NCBI GenBank assembly: GCA_937625935.1
Contig: OW569376.1
Span: 124,001 to 188,000, forward strand
Reading direction: 5' to 3'
Length of the DNA: 64,000 nt
DNA from: Tetramitus jugosus
Lineage: Eukaryota; Heterolobosea; Eutetramitea; Acrasida; Vahlkampfiidae
The notes beneath the pieces were generated by a model that saw only the letters and a list, made by a program, of their open reading frames with translations, was not told the DNA's origin and searched no databases. Shown here one piece after another: positions 18,971 through 30,733 of the stretch. The translations under genes and the position numbers were made by a program. Each line of letters opens with the position of its first letter. Position 1 is the stretch's first letter.

Positions 18971-19129
18971 TGACAAACTACAGCTATCAAATATGTGTAT
19001 GTACTTCCAATGGATACCAGTAATAATGCCCCTATTAATACTTTGAATTCCGACAATCAAAGATAAAGCACAATAAAGAAAAAGTGAGAATAGAAATTAC
19101 AAGTAACATAATAGACAAATCACGAGCAT

Positions 19130-19234
19130 GAGCAGATTGATGATACACAACTATGAGGAACAGGATTGAACCTAGCAGACTGCTTTAAACATGGACGACC
19201 CTGTCCCTCATAGTGTTGGTTGATCATTCTGCTC
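19130..19234. repeat. Imperfect 35-bp inverted repeat (foldback)
   Basis: The arms 19130-19164 and 19200-19234 match as inverted copies at about 28 of 35 positions, best over the inner ACTATGAGG(A/G)ACAGG, around a 35-nt centre. The minus strand contains GGTTCAATCC, matching the Pol III B-box consensus, but no cloverleaf folds. It could be a MITE-like foldback or an RNA gene relic. The rest of 19235-20122 holds nothing I can support. Confidence 0.5.
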
Positions 19235-20122
19235 GCCCTCATAATTTTATCTGTGTATTAGTTGTGTTGTTTTTTCAGGAAAACTGTTTTATTATTATAC
19301 TTGTGACACGTTTCTGTTGCCGACCACATTCCACCCTCCATCCAACTTTTGCACTCGAAGTATTGAGTTTCAGAGTTTCAATCGGCTCTCGCTCTGTATA
19401 GCTATTGCTGTTTTAATGTTTGTGCAAATACCTCTGGTGATGAACTAGAGAAGTACTGCATTATTCCATCAATCACCGCGGTGTGATGCCATATTCCTGA
19501 GATGAAAAATTTCAATTCAACTTAATGTGTTTGAGATATTCATCAAACCAACCTGATTAATGTCAGTTGCAATTCAACTATATCCGAATTTAAAGATCAT
19601 ACGATGTAAATGACGAATAACTATTGAACTATGGGGAACACACTCATAAAGAACCTCCACAGTACAGAGTATCAAAGAATGTGATTATTGATCGAGAGCA
19701 TTGACTCAAAACCCTAATATCACCGACTTACAACTCTTCCTCTGCGAGTTACTTTCCAACAGTTTGCTGTCCTATGTCCCTATTTGGCCACGTAGAACAT
19801 GTCTGTCCAAGATCTATGAGGACCCACGGGATGTTTACTCAACCCCAAGGATGTTTGCACTAAAAGAAAGGAGTGTCAACAAGAACTATAAGAAACAAGA
19901 CTTCCAAAGTATGACAATTGGCTCTTCCCATGCTTAAGAAACTGATTTTGATAACGGAGGTAAATTGGCTCCAAACACAATCGTTCTTTTAGAGTTCTCT
20001 GGTTCCACTTACATCGATAGGCATGATAATACTCTACATCATTTTGGTCTTATGTGGATTTGTCCCGAGAGCAAATGAACAGTTTAACTGCGGATAGTTA
20101 TAGGATGGCACGAGAATACATA

Positions 20123-20772
20123 CTACGGCATAGGCATAGAACAAGTACCAGTAAGAACAGATGCTGCTGCTGCAGCTTCAAGCATAGCGAACTGACGGGA
20201 TTGTGAGATCTTTGGCTGTCTGGAAACTACCTGTTCCTTCTTACTCTTCTTCTTTCTTAATGGGTTATCATCTGAAGAAGCTTTGCGCTTCTTGGTAGCC
20301 ATGTTAGAATCTGGCTCACAATCCGAGTCTTCAGAGGAACCAATACCTCTTTCCGGTTTCAAATTCATTATTCCTCCAACAGCATGCAAAACTTGAGCAT
20401 CAGAATGCTTGCAGGCAATAGCATGAGGGCAAGAACAATTTGATTGAATTATCTTACCACCTTGAATCGATGTCTTCACCTCATAAGTGCCATTGCTGAA
20501 TGATTGTGATTGCACTGCTGGACACCACCACATTTAAAACTCTCTATTGCCCATTGTTTGCCCCAGATTAGTTTATCTGTCATCTTGGTTACGTTCTTCG
20601 TACTGTATTGAATAGATCCCTTGAAGTGATGTGAATCTGCTGTCTCTTCCTTAAACACATAGCACACTCCTGGTATAGGATACAACACTGGCTTGGACGC
20701 TTCTTGTGGCAATTCGCTAAAAAGTATAGGAATGTCGATATTACTTTGATTTCCCCTTCGAGCTCTCGTCAT
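20123..20772 (-). pseudogene. SWIM zinc-finger protein, frameshifted
   Basis: Start MTRARRGNQSNIDIPILF at 20772. After about 80 codons (WGKQWAIESFK) the frame must shift by one base near 20520; the continuation reads SFSNGTYEVKTSIQGGKI, then SNCSCPHAIACKHSDAQVLH, a C-x-C-x(n)-C-x-H SWIM zinc finger, and a basic, Lys-rich tail (KKRKASSDD, KKKSKKEQ) to 20123. SWIM fingers bind DNA or proteins and are common in transposon-derived proteins (MULE type) and in bacterial helicase partners; here there is no transposase core attached. It lies between integrase copies 2 and 3 on the same strand, so membership in the same element is plausible. Confidence 0.65.
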
Positions 20773-20939
20773 AGGGATGTGAATTGTTTTGGTTTTGTGT
20801 TAAGTTGACCAATGTTTCAACGAAACTTCAATTTACTTGATGATGGTTGCAATGTCTTGGTCAAACGCATTTTGTTGTCGTATGTCTTGGTCAAGCGCAT
20901 TTTTTCAAGTATGTCTCCGCCGTTTTCTGAAACTTTCGA

Positions 20940-21445
20940 AATGCCCATGCCGTAGTATGTAACTCGGATGGCACATCAGATGAGGAGGTTGACTTGATAT
21001 CGTTATGGGACCATATCGAAGCAGTCCAAACATCGAGTACTCAACCAGTACGCTACGAGACGGGTTTCATGAGAGGATGTTGGACAAGGAAAAGTGACAT
21101 GATTCGCATCTATTTCTCAAGTCACGCGTTTTACAAACCTGTTGACTTTGTTTGTGCAGTGCCAGTTGCTGGTGACAAGTATCTACTTTCAACTAATGGC
21201 AATTCGGAAATTTTGATAGATACTTGAAGGAATGGGTGGTGTATCACAACATGATAGGCGACATCGTGATACATCACGACAAAACAAAGTCACTGGAAGA
21301 GTTTACTGACGGTGTGAAAAAGGGAATATTTTTTACTATCGAAAACTCATCGACAGACGAGTGGAACAAGAAAGGAGGTTTCTGGGATGTTTATGCAATG
21401 AAGGCCTATGATAAGCCTCTACAGAAAGCTTTACGGATATATTGA
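20940..21445 (+). pseudogene. Unrecognised gene remnant with one frameshift
   Basis: An open frame without Met start runs through CNSDGTSDEEVDLISLWDHI and FVCAVPVAGDKYLLSTNGNSE to a stop at 21227, and continues after a one-base shift as KEWVVYHNMIGDIVIHHD to YDKPLQKALRIY at 21445. Together about 165 residues that look like real protein. I do not recognise the family. Confidence 0.4.
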
Positions 21446-21540
21446 GCACACAAGGTCAATTTATGAGAGAAGCAACAACAGTCTAGCCAAATGTGTCTTC
21501 CTCACATTCCAACTAAATTCCTAACTTTCGATGTCCACTT

Positions 21541-21831
21541 CTTTAGCTTATAGGAGACTCGGCAGCACCGTCTACTAACTTTTCATCCAACATTTTTCCA
21601 AGAATATACATGTTTGAAGTGTGATTTCGACCATTGTCTCAATTGATAAATGGCCATGTTTATCACACGATCATACTCTTCTCTTGTTCCATAAACCATT
21701 GATGGTATACCGCGATCAAGTAAATCCAACCAATGGCTTAAAATTCAAGTTGATCACATCGTTGTCAACCATGATTCCTCCACCAACAGCTGACATTACC
21801 ACACATCGAATGTAACAGGACAACTCATACA
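21541..21831 (-). pseudogene. Relic of a third DXD glycosyltransferase copy
   Basis: Read on the minus strand from 21831: YELSCYIRCVVMSAVGGGIM then VDNDVINLNFKP matches the catalytic block of the intact copies (CYIRYIALAVVGGGIM, VDFDLINFRYRP), keeping the D-x-D. After frame changes, GIPSMVYGTREEYDRVINMA and SNMYILGKMLDEKLVDGAAE correspond to SVPSMVYGNASEFERVVDYMA and VSDMHIIVDMRAKQLMDTAD. Intervening sequence is deleted. It is far more diverged than copies A and B are from each other. Its upstream end abuts the 3' end of integrase copy 2, as if interrupted there. Confidence 0.75.
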
Positions 21832-22540
21832 ACCACATCATTAAGATATGAATTGACTACAGATTCCACATGACATTTCCATCTGGTTGTTTGATGCAAT
21901 CTCATTTGTTGGAGCAACGATTTTTTCAAAGTTTGATTCAATCTCTCAACAAGACCTTGAACCCATGGAGAATATGCTGGTCCTTCCTTCTTCTTGACTC
22001 CATACTTCTTGCACACTTGTAATACAGATGCTGCAATAAATTCACCACCAAATCTCAAATTGATTTCATATTTACAGATACCATCTGTACCAAATTCTGG
22101 AAGCTTCAATTCATTCTTAAAAAAGTTCTCTAGAAACTTCACTACTGTCTCTGCCTTCTTGTTCTTAATTGAAACTACCCATGCATACTTTGTCAAGTGA
22201 TCCACTACCACCAAGAGACCAATCTCTTGTCCATCTTTTTTGAAGAAATGAAAGATCAATGTACAAGTGTTGAGCTGCATGATCTGGAACAAGTTGGAAT
22301 GCAGTGCTTGTTGTGCTCTTTTCTGTCCAATATGCGATCCACTGGAACACACATGGGCTTCTTTGATTGCTGCTACTTCTTCATGATCTCTTGGAATCCA
22401 GTACCATTCTACATGAGTTTACCATTTTCATAGTACTCTCTTGCTTCATTGATTGTTTCTACAGTTGGTAGTTTCTTGTTCTTACGTCCTTTAATACCAC
22501 CTTTACGATTACTTGGAACTTCTGTTTCAGTCTATGACAT
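21825..22540 (-). pseudogene. Retroviral-type integrase, copy 2 (degraded)
   Basis: Minus strand from an ATG at 22540: TETEVPSNRKGGIKGRKNKK matches the basic start of copy 1 but is cut by stops at codon 3 and later. The zinc domain is largely missing. From about 22350 the core is readable: LLVVVDHLTKYAWV, INLRFGGEFIAASV (the second catalytic Asp is lost; copy 1 has RSDNGGEF), and PAYSPWVQGLVERLNQTLKK with the Glu. The end WKCHVESVVNSYLN aligns with copy 1 WAAELPNVLNTY. Inactive by loss of an essential Asp and several breaks. Confidence 0.75.
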
Positions 22541-22801
22541 TGTTTGTTGGATTGTGTAACGATCATGATACATTTAGACGCTACAGTCAGAACTGGCAAT
22601 GTCCAGTCACAATCTCACCAAAAGGCTTCCAAAGATCGACAGTGACAGAGATGTGTGGGTGGGTGATGCTTGGTTGGCAAGCAGGGGCAAGGTACTAAAA
22701 CTGCAAAGAGAATGGTCCAATACCTCTGCTGGCGTACAAGAAGAGAGAACATCTGAGGTAGTGTATGAATGTTGTTTTTTGAAAAACAAACGAGCATGAA
22801 A

Positions 22802-24070
22802 AACGATCGTAGATGCTACAGTATTGAACAACAACGTAGTATTGTCGACAATTTTGGAGAAGAAGCAAGAATCAGTATCTCGCAACTCCCAAAGGTTACC
22901 GATCAGCTATCAGAAGAACAGTTTGGTATCACGAGAGAGATGTTATCGAAGAGTCATTGAAATGAGACAAAGTTTCAGAGTTTCATCATGACATGCCTGG
23001 TGAATGCTATCTGGTTCTCTGAACTAAAGGGGCATTTCAGAGACTCCACCACCTTCATTAATCTTCTTAGACTTTCCTACACGATTTTGCACCTGTTTTG
23101 TGTTCCATTTTTATGAACACTACGCATCATTTTACAAGGTCTTTGAAGTATTCAACACTGATGTGGGCAAGGATCGTATGGTAGAGTATCTGGGTGGTGG
23201 TCCAACTGTTGAACAGTTAGAAGATCCTGATTATCATTTTCATGATGATGGTAAAGTCTATTTGACATTACTTGCTGACTTTAGTCATACTCAACGTATT
23301 GCTTTTCTGAAAGCTGTATTCGAACACTACGGTGAGGAGGTACATGATGCAGTGCAAGCAAAAATATTGGGTGTTTAGTACACTTTGAGCGGTGTAATCT
23401 TCGAGTGGTCGTGGATTGTCTGAGCAGGATCAGAAAACTTTGCGTAAATTCATTCGCAAAATAGAGGATGCTACTAGTGTAGAAGGAGTTCGTCGTGTAC
23501 TGGAGGCCCTGCTATTAGTGGATGACAATCTGGTGAATTATGTCAATTGGTGCAATGAGAACATACTAAGTATGTTGTACAATTCTGTTGTACTGAAGAG
23601 ACTTGGTAAACAGCATGACACCAATGTCCAAGAGATCTTACACACCAATGTTGGTTGCTATAGTGGCTTCTTCATTTTGATCACAATATCAAGGAAATGC
23701 TGGTTGCTGTTTGTAGAGCGCTGGCAATGGACAATGGATACGCAATTACTTATCGTGATAGGTCTGCAGAAGCTCGTGAGAAGAACAAGAAGAAACGATC
23801 TGGAAAATCAGACGTTCAAGGATCTCAGATCGTGATATGTTCGATGAAAGACCTGCAGATACTATAGCTCGTGGACTAGCTCCGGCTGATAGTGTCAATA
23901 TTTCAATAATCCCAAGGCTCCTTCAAGAACTCAATAACAACAGACAAAGACAAGTAGTTGTTAACAATCGAGAAGTAGAAGATGATGAAAGTGACAATAG
24001 CGATAGACAGCACTTCCAATTGGCCTTGGACATGAGATCACAGATGCGTGCATCAGTTTCAGATGTATGA
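22802..24070 (+). pseudogene. One or two unrecognised broken genes
   Basis: Segments that read like protein follow each other on the plus strand: SIEQQRSIVDNFGEEARISI (22800s), an ATG-less frame through FYEHYASFYKVFEVFNTDVG to 23378, SEQDQKTLRKFIRKIEDATS to about 23650, then after a shift KEMLVAVCRALAMDNGYAIT with AEAREKNKKKRSGK, and finally 23837-24070 (DERPADTIARGLAPADSVNI, ending in an acidic, Asp/Glu-rich stretch). No family recognised. Breaks suggest decay. They lie among integrase and transposase relics. Confidence 0.35.
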
Positions 24071-24289
24071 TTCTTCTTGTGAATACCCCAAGAAATCTTT
24101 AATTCTTCGATAAGGTCGTCAGACCACTTGCCAGTTTCTGAAACACTAGGGGAACTCGTCTTCCTTCGTCTTGTGGTTCTTGTATTTGCCATTGATGTTG
24201 TTTGTTTGTTTGTTGATGATGAAAAATGGCAAAGTTTGGAAGAACAACTGCATCAACAACAAAATAATGCTGCTTAATATGCAGGTGTT

Positions 24290-24935
24290 GCGCGCGCAAT
24301 GAATTGGAAGTGGAACACATCAACTACAACATTCATATCAACAATTTGGAAAAGGTTAAATTCCATGCGAGACTGTCTTCCCTCATTCAATATTGATGAT
24401 CGTATGGCCTTCGAACACTCACCTACAAGTATCTTCAAGAGTATTTTTATGATTGTTGATGGTACTGAATGTCGAATCAAGAGGCAAAAGAGTATGTACC
24501 AACAAAGAATATACTATTCGGGACAGAAAAAATTCCATGCACTGAAATACAATGTTGTTGTATCGATTGCATCTGGAGCAATAATCAGTGTATCAGGTCC
24601 ATTTCCTGGATCAACTCATGATCTCAGGAAGTGGAGATTGTGGAGGGTGAAAAATGACAAGTACATATTCAGTTCTGAATTGGTGATGGCAGACAAAGCA
24701 TACATCTCAGATGAATTGTGCTTTTGTCCATACAAGAATAAGAAGGGGAGGAAACTTGGATGGAAGAAGAGACTTTTCAATTACCTCCATGGGAGTGTGA
24801 GGGCCATAGTTGAATAGACCATAGGCAGGGTAAAGACATTTAACATTCTCAAGAATGTTTTCAGAGAGAGTTTATGGCGACACAAGCTCTATTTTATTGT
24901 TTGTTGCCAATTGGCAAATTTGACCATTCTTGCTT
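24290..24935 (+). pseudogene. DDE transposase remnant (Harbinger/DDE_Tnp_4-like)
   Basis: The frame reads FMIVDGTECRIKRQK (first Asp), YYSGQKKFHALKYNVVVSI, GPFPGSTHDLRKWRL, ELVMADKAYISDE (second Asp), and HGSVRAIVE, stop, TIGRVKTFNILKNVFRES. The in-frame TAG at 24815-24817 falls exactly after the catalytic-type Glu, inside the conserved E-R-x-I-G-R-x-K block. This is the pattern of DDE superfamily endonucleases of PIF/Harbinger transposons. The N-terminal helix-turn-helix part is absent or not recognisable. Not the same family as the relic at 37222. Confidence 0.75.
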
Positions 24936-26223
24936 CGGTCAGCAAACTGCTGTAGTTTGGAGATGGCTGGTTTTTTCATTTCGGGATGGCAAATGCCAGT
25001 CCGAACGAAAAAATAAAAAGCAACACGATCGCTTTTCGTACAAGTCAACTGTGATGTTTTCACATCAAAATTGTTGTATCGCTATGCTGGGAGCAAAATT
25101 GTACTTGGAACACTTTCATTTAAATGAAAGACAGAATTTAAAAAAGTATGATTATGAACATAATTCGTGAGCAAGCGCTAAAATCATACCTAAGATAAGA
25201 AATAGTTGCTGGCCTTCCTTTCAGGTGGTCATTACCGACAATTTTAGGTACAATTGTTTTGTTAAAAAATAGTGATTTTCGAAAAACAAAAAGATAATTC
25301 TATCAATGATACTACCTCCATTGATCTTCATTTGTTATTTCACCTTGATTAATTCCTGGATAGAGCAGATAAGACATAATGGAAAGACAGGTACCAAATA
25401 TCATCTTGAATTTCAAATAATTAAAGATTTTGCACGGCATTCTCTATTATTCCCAATAGTTTCTGCTCCAACTCAACTTCCGCAACTGAAGGAAGTCTGT
25501 ACCGTTTCTGAATCCAGGTATGATCTGATGATAGGTATACACTCTTCGTGTTTCACTTGGGTTTATTTTGTTTCACAATCTTTTGGAATGGAAATGGAAA
25601 GCTAAGGAAGTGACTTAACGACCTTGGGTTTCGGTGGCGGATTCATATTTGTTGTACAATTGGGCGCCGATGCAAGTGGAGGTAGAGTAGAATTGGCTTG
25701 TAAGTCACAAAAGCAGACCTCACCTTTCAAGCAACTGCCACTTGATGAGATATGGAACCCAAGCCCTTTCATCATATAGTAGACTGGAAGTGACCAGGTT
25801 CAATTTGATCATCTGCACAGGGTTAACCCTCGCTTCTCTCGTTTGAATGTACACAAAACAACAAAATGACAAGGTTATCGGCATCTATTTCTTGAACACT
25901 TGAACCTTGAATCCTTCCAAGTACAGCATTTCTTCCTGACGCGTGGTTGATGGCGACTATTCATTTGGATAATTACTGTTTGACTTGGAACTTCTACTAC
26001 CTACTACTCCATTGAGCAACATCAAGATAGCCAGTGTTTGAACCATCGACCTAGTACTCTACAGATCTGTTTGAATGAAAGAACAATAACAAGGTTGATG
26101 CCCTCGGTTCCATTTCTTGACGCCATCAAACGGACTACCAAGTATCAGCTGGAAGTCTTTACCACCATGGGACACTCTTTCGAGATCGATGACCGTTAGT
26201 TACTAGTTCAAGCTCCTAGGTAC
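24936..26223. other. No supported gene
   Basis: Short frames only, for example 25306-25605, with hydrophobic but unconvincing composition. No repeat structure recognised. Confidence 0.35.
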
Positions 26224-27836
26224 CTAGCCATGGTGCACGGGATAGTCGCATACACACTCATATCTGGCATACTTCGTTACTGATGAATGTTCAAGACTGG
26301 CTTCTTGACCTGGAGTAATGGATATATTTCTCGCATCCTTTATGCTGGACCATAGAGATATTGGCTCTATTGGATCGCGACTCGTCTCATAAGAACAATC
26401 GCCGACTGCAGACTGTTCGATATGCTCTTGAGTTTCGCTCGATTGAATTCGGAGAGGACCTGACGTAGTAGCATGTTGACATGTCCTTGAATCTGACCAT
26501 AGGGAAGCGAGGATCCGCACTCTTACCTTCAAATGCGACCACATACTTCACTGGGAACAAAGTCTTGGAGCAGTCAATGATTTGCTAAGGACCATATGAC
26601 AAATGAGAAAAGAAAACCCATTTCTTTCTAACACTGAAAAAGGTCACCATACACAATCAGCAATCAGAGATATCAGTATCTGAATCATAACCTCAACCGG
26701 AGTAGCTTCTGTAACAATGGCTCTTCTGAATTTTTCAACAGCTTAACCATGTCCTTGATAAGGTCATGAGCAAAAATGTGGCAATACAGTTCTCTGGAGA
26801 ATTCGATCTTGACGAAAGAGCATTTTTGCAATGGAAAAATTCTTGTACTGGTTGATTTGTCATACAGGGATAATAGCCTTCCATCTAGAATGGAACGTAA
26901 CAAAAAGGTCGAGAGTCCAGATACCCCCAGTTACTTCATCAATATGTAGAACACGAAGATAAGACATGAGCATCAACACTACTTTTGTACTCTGGACTCT
27001 CTTCAACAAGTTCACTTCCACTTTTGGTAACACGAAGGTGTCTACCTTTCCTCCAACAAACTTGATCGTATAGCATTCAGTCTGTCTGTATTGACGAGAG
27101 AAGGACATATGTTGGCAATTCTACTGCTTATTTGAATATCAGTGGCGGTCATACTTGGTCTTGCAAGAACATAGCTTTCAATAGATCTGGTTGCAGAGTA
27201 CCAAACTTTATGATGAGATGGATCTTTGAACATCTGTACAATACAAATGTTTTATGTCTGTATTATTGTAAAGCCAATAGATCTTTCATTTACAGTTATG
27301 TCATCTGTATACTAACTCTTGTTCACCATGGATGTCGCATGTTGTTCTGCGCTTGTCTATGGGTTTTTTTACTTGAAAAGTTGATTCGGGATGTTCTAGA
27401 CATCCACTACAGGTTGAGCTCCTCTTGGTCCATAAGGCATTCATGAATGCGAAATTTCAATCTTAACTGTATCTCTTGGTACTATACTGAACAACATCCC
27501 ATGTATCTTTCTACTCACCCTCTTTGACGTTAATTTGGTAAATCTTGCCAGCTTTGGGGTAAAAGATCTCTGATACATCTGTTACTACTTGAGGTTGGAC
27601 AGATGAAGAGCTTTATTAAGATTCACATAATTACCTCGTTTAGGTCCTGATGACTTATTGGTTCTAGATTGTTGATCAGGAGGTACTAGACGATTTAGGG
27701 AGATTGATGCTACTTGAATTTCTGTGGGGGATACCAACGGTTCTGTTGGTACCGTTGGGGCTAGTTGTACTAACTTGAAAACCGTTATCACCATTGGTTG
27801 ACAATTTTCGTTTTCATTCAACCAAAACAAAAACAC
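26224..27836 (-). pseudogene. Unrecognised minus-strand coding remnants
   Basis: Minus-strand segments 27836-27585 (ending GPKRGNYVNLNKALHLSNLK), 27233-27042 (DPSHHKVWYSATRSIESYVL), 27108-26860 (CYTIKFVGGKVDTFVLPKVE), 26903-26685 and 26544-26224 lie in succession and may derive from one gene. No motif identifies a family. They share strand with the integrases but no sequence similarity I can see. Some may be chance frames. Confidence 0.25.
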
Positions 27837-28101
27837 AAAAACACAAAACGAACCAACTCTACAACGTGTCGTAAAAATTCCAATTTTTATGTTACATTAA
27901 AATTTTTACAATTTTACGTACATATGTGGTACCTCTACTAACACGTCATGAACAAGTCATGGAACCAACCTCACCGACCAACCTAACAATAATCAATAAT
28001 TCACTCTATTAATTCTATCCCTTTCCCTCTTTCTCCTTCTCTGACAGCAGTGCTACCAACCACCAACGGCACTGTAAAAACTTTTGTGATCATCACTAGA
28101 G

Positions 28102-28341
28102 ATGGAGATCCACCTCCATGACAGTAATGAACATCCAATCAAGACACTCCAAAAGTTGGACCAAGAAGTTTTCGACAACGGTCAACTGCAGAATAAGTTA
28201 ACAGAGGCCAAGGACTGTGATGAAGAAGAATAAAGAAATTTCTGAACTCCTAGATCAGTATGAAAAGTTGAGTGCCAAAGTGGGATTGGGCAAACACCAA
28301 AAATGTTGCTTGGAGTTCACTGAAGAAACTAAACACAGCAG
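28102..28341 (+). pseudogene. Coiled-coil gene fragment
   Basis: ATG 28102 opens MEIHLHDSNEHPIKTLQKLD and QEVFDNGQLQNKLTEAKD, then after a one-base shift NKEISELLDQYEKLSAKVGL continues. Spaced Leu and charged residues suggest coiled coil. It stops where the EGF/RCC1 relic begins on the other strand, so the rest was probably lost by rearrangement. Confidence 0.35.
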
Positions 28342-29600
28342 GTACCCATCAGGGTAGAAACAAGTAAATATTCACGGCTTAAATCACTTTCACTCCTCGC
28401 AATTTTACAATTTTTTCCAGAAAAACGTGGTTGACAAAGACAGTTATCAGGTGCGATGAACTCTCCTCTTCCACTACAGACACTAGTTTGATTACCCAAA
28501 TCATCGAAGCAGATGGGAATATCACATACATTAGATACATAACCATGGCACCTATTGGGTTCAACACAGGAACCAACTCCGCAAAAAATCAACGGATTTG
28601 AGGCTGCTAAATCATAACAAATAGTTCCAGTGTACAAGAGTTAAACAAGTGCAATTAATTGGTGCAACACGCGTCCCAAAGATAGCCACAAGGATTTGTT
28701 GCATTCGGACAGAAATACATTCAAATTCGTTGAGAGCACTAGATGGATAGTAGTAGCTGGTGCTTGATAAATCGTTTCATCACCCGTGATCCTATCAAAA
28801 TATCTACTTTAGCATACCGGATAGCTGCTATTTCCTCCTGTATAACCAGGAATTGGAGTAGAGAGATATGCACATGTCTCTGGCTCAAAACAATACCCTT
28901 TACCGCTATACACGATCCATTTCCAGAACACACTTCTGCATCATCTGCTAGGGTACTGAAGCAAGTGACTCCATTGTATAGTAACATTGAATGAGAAAAT
29001 CCAGGCGAGAAGAACTCTGCGTTCAGTGAATTCACCACCTACGATTCTAGGCGTCATATGGTCCGCATTAGACGAATCTCCCATCTGACCATTTGAGTTT
29101 GCACCCTAAGCAAATACTTTACCAGGGTCATAAGTACAAATGTAACCTATTTCCACTAGAGCTAATACTCACAATATTGTAACCCAAGAGTGCTTCCAAT
29201 CTGGTTGGTAGACACTGATCAATAGTTGAGCTAATACCTAATTGGCCTCTGCTGTTGGCTCCCCAGCACCAAACTTGTCTTTTCAGAAGTGCACAGCTGA
29301 AAAATTCACCAGACACTTGAACAATTTCAGATTCTAATCCTGATACTTTAACTGGCACCAAGGATTTTACTGAGGAGTGCCCTTGAGCTTGTTGACACCT
29401 CGAATCATCACCCCAACTTTAAAAAGTACCATCCACTGTTGTTGCCAGTGAATGATAAACACTGTTGCAGCATTTTTAATGCCAAATATACTTAGTACAC
29501 GAATTGGTACTTCTGGCTTGATTCAATCTTGTGTTCCATCCCCCAGTTGACCAAGTCCGTTTTGCTCCCATGAGTAGACTGAACCACTCACTTAGGCCCA
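28329..29600 (-). pseudogene. RCC1-repeat and EGF-like surface protein, decayed
   Basis: On the minus strand from about 29600: YSWEQNGLGQLGDGTQ (an RCC1 repeat), a broken repeat with SWGDDSR, then VWCWGANSRGQLGISSTIDQ at 29361-29128. Further on are Cys-rich EGF-like pieces: VCSGNGSCI (29038-28739), and CGVGSCVEPNRCHGYVSNVC, SVCSGRGEFIAPDNCLCQPR, FSGKNCKI (28637-28329). Several frameshifts separate them. Intact proteins of this build are typically secreted or membrane-bound with many RCC1 repeats followed by EGF modules. Function of this copy is lost. Confidence 0.7.
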
Positions 29601-29676
29601 AACAGTGAACTCTACCGCATGAAACAAAAGACAATTTGGTCGACTTGAGCAGCGCTACTAAAACTGGTGTTTGTGA

Positions 29677-30558
29677 CGAACTGATTACAATGACCGAAGA
29701 GTATCCAACTGCAATTTTGGTTGCTGTAAGGTTCTTCTTGGAGAGCTCAATGAAGCAGATGATAAGAAAAGGACCTTTTCCGTTTTAAACAGAGTACCTC
29801 AACATGCACGTATTAACAGAGGGTTGTGGGCAGGCGTAGAATCTGTCATACGCAATGCTGTGAAGGAGCTTTTGAATTCCAACATCAGAGTATTTGTTGA
29901 GACAAAACCAATTTATGGCGATGGTGAGATAGTTGAAGAACGGAAGATTAAAAACAGAGCAATTACCAAGGGAAGTACCGTGGATAGACCCAAAGAATTG
30001 ACTAAAATTCTCTATTTATTCGACACCAATTCGAATCAGATCCAAGAGGTTGGTTGTATCAATCAAACAAATACTAAATATAAGCGAAAGAAATCTCCTT
30101 CTGATCAACCAGACAATGAATTGCCAGCTGTTCTTAGTGGGAATGAACCTGAGTGTTCAAAGTTAGAAACTGAACATATGGACCCCAATGTCCTTCCACC
30201 ATCATCAACTGACTTTAAACCGAAGTTGGTCGATTTACTGAGTCCTAGTGGAAAATTCACTTATAGAACGGTAAACTTGTCGCAGATCACGTGGAAGTGT
30301 GATGAAGAACAAGAATTGGTGTTTGAAAGGTTCAGAGAAGACAAAACCAAAAAATCCCTACCTCATGCTTGTCCCTACCTTAGCTTCAACGTCGATACAT
30401 TCACTGTGGAATATGACGATATTGAGTTGCGTTTCGATTCTGAACTCACCTTGGCGAGAATCAGGAGGAACTCTTTCCTTGAATTAATTGGTGATCAGTG
30501 TCGCTTCAATAGTATGAGGATTCCAGCAAGGGCCACTCAATCTATTGCTCTGATATAA
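29677..30558 (+). pseudogene. Unrecognised gene lacking a start codon
   Basis: The frame is open from just after a TGA at 29674 to 30558 (about 293 codons) but its first Met is only about halfway. The sequence is protein-like: NFGCCKVLLGELNEADDKKR, VESVIRNAVKELLNSNIRVF, ITKGSTVDRPKELTKILYLF, VDLLSPSGKFTYRTVNLSQI, and a C-terminal FNVDTFTVEYDDIELRF. No family recognised. Either the 5' part was lost or an upstream exon exists; a splice junction could not be located. Confidence 0.4.
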
Positions 30559-30733
30559 TTTCCATTGTAATTCGCTCCCTTCATAATTAAGGTTTCTTCC
30601 TCGGACTTATGGAGCCTCCAAAGAATCTTAGAAAGGATCGTAATAGTTTTAATTAATCAAAGGACCCTCGCGGAGAAACCTCGGGACTTTAAAATCAGTT
30701 TTTTTGAAGTGTTTGTGTGAAAAACTCAACAAC

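Noticed and set aside
19151-19215. Possible tRNA on the minus strand because of complementary ends and GGTTCAATCC
   Set aside because: No T stem, D arm or anticodon arm can be formed together; the pairing is explained by the long inverted repeat.
24099-24192. Minus-strand frame starting MANTRTTRRRKTSSP, like a basic nuclear protein N-terminus
   Set aside because: Only about 45 protein-like codons before it overlaps a plausible plus-strand frame; no domain, so kept out of the annotation.
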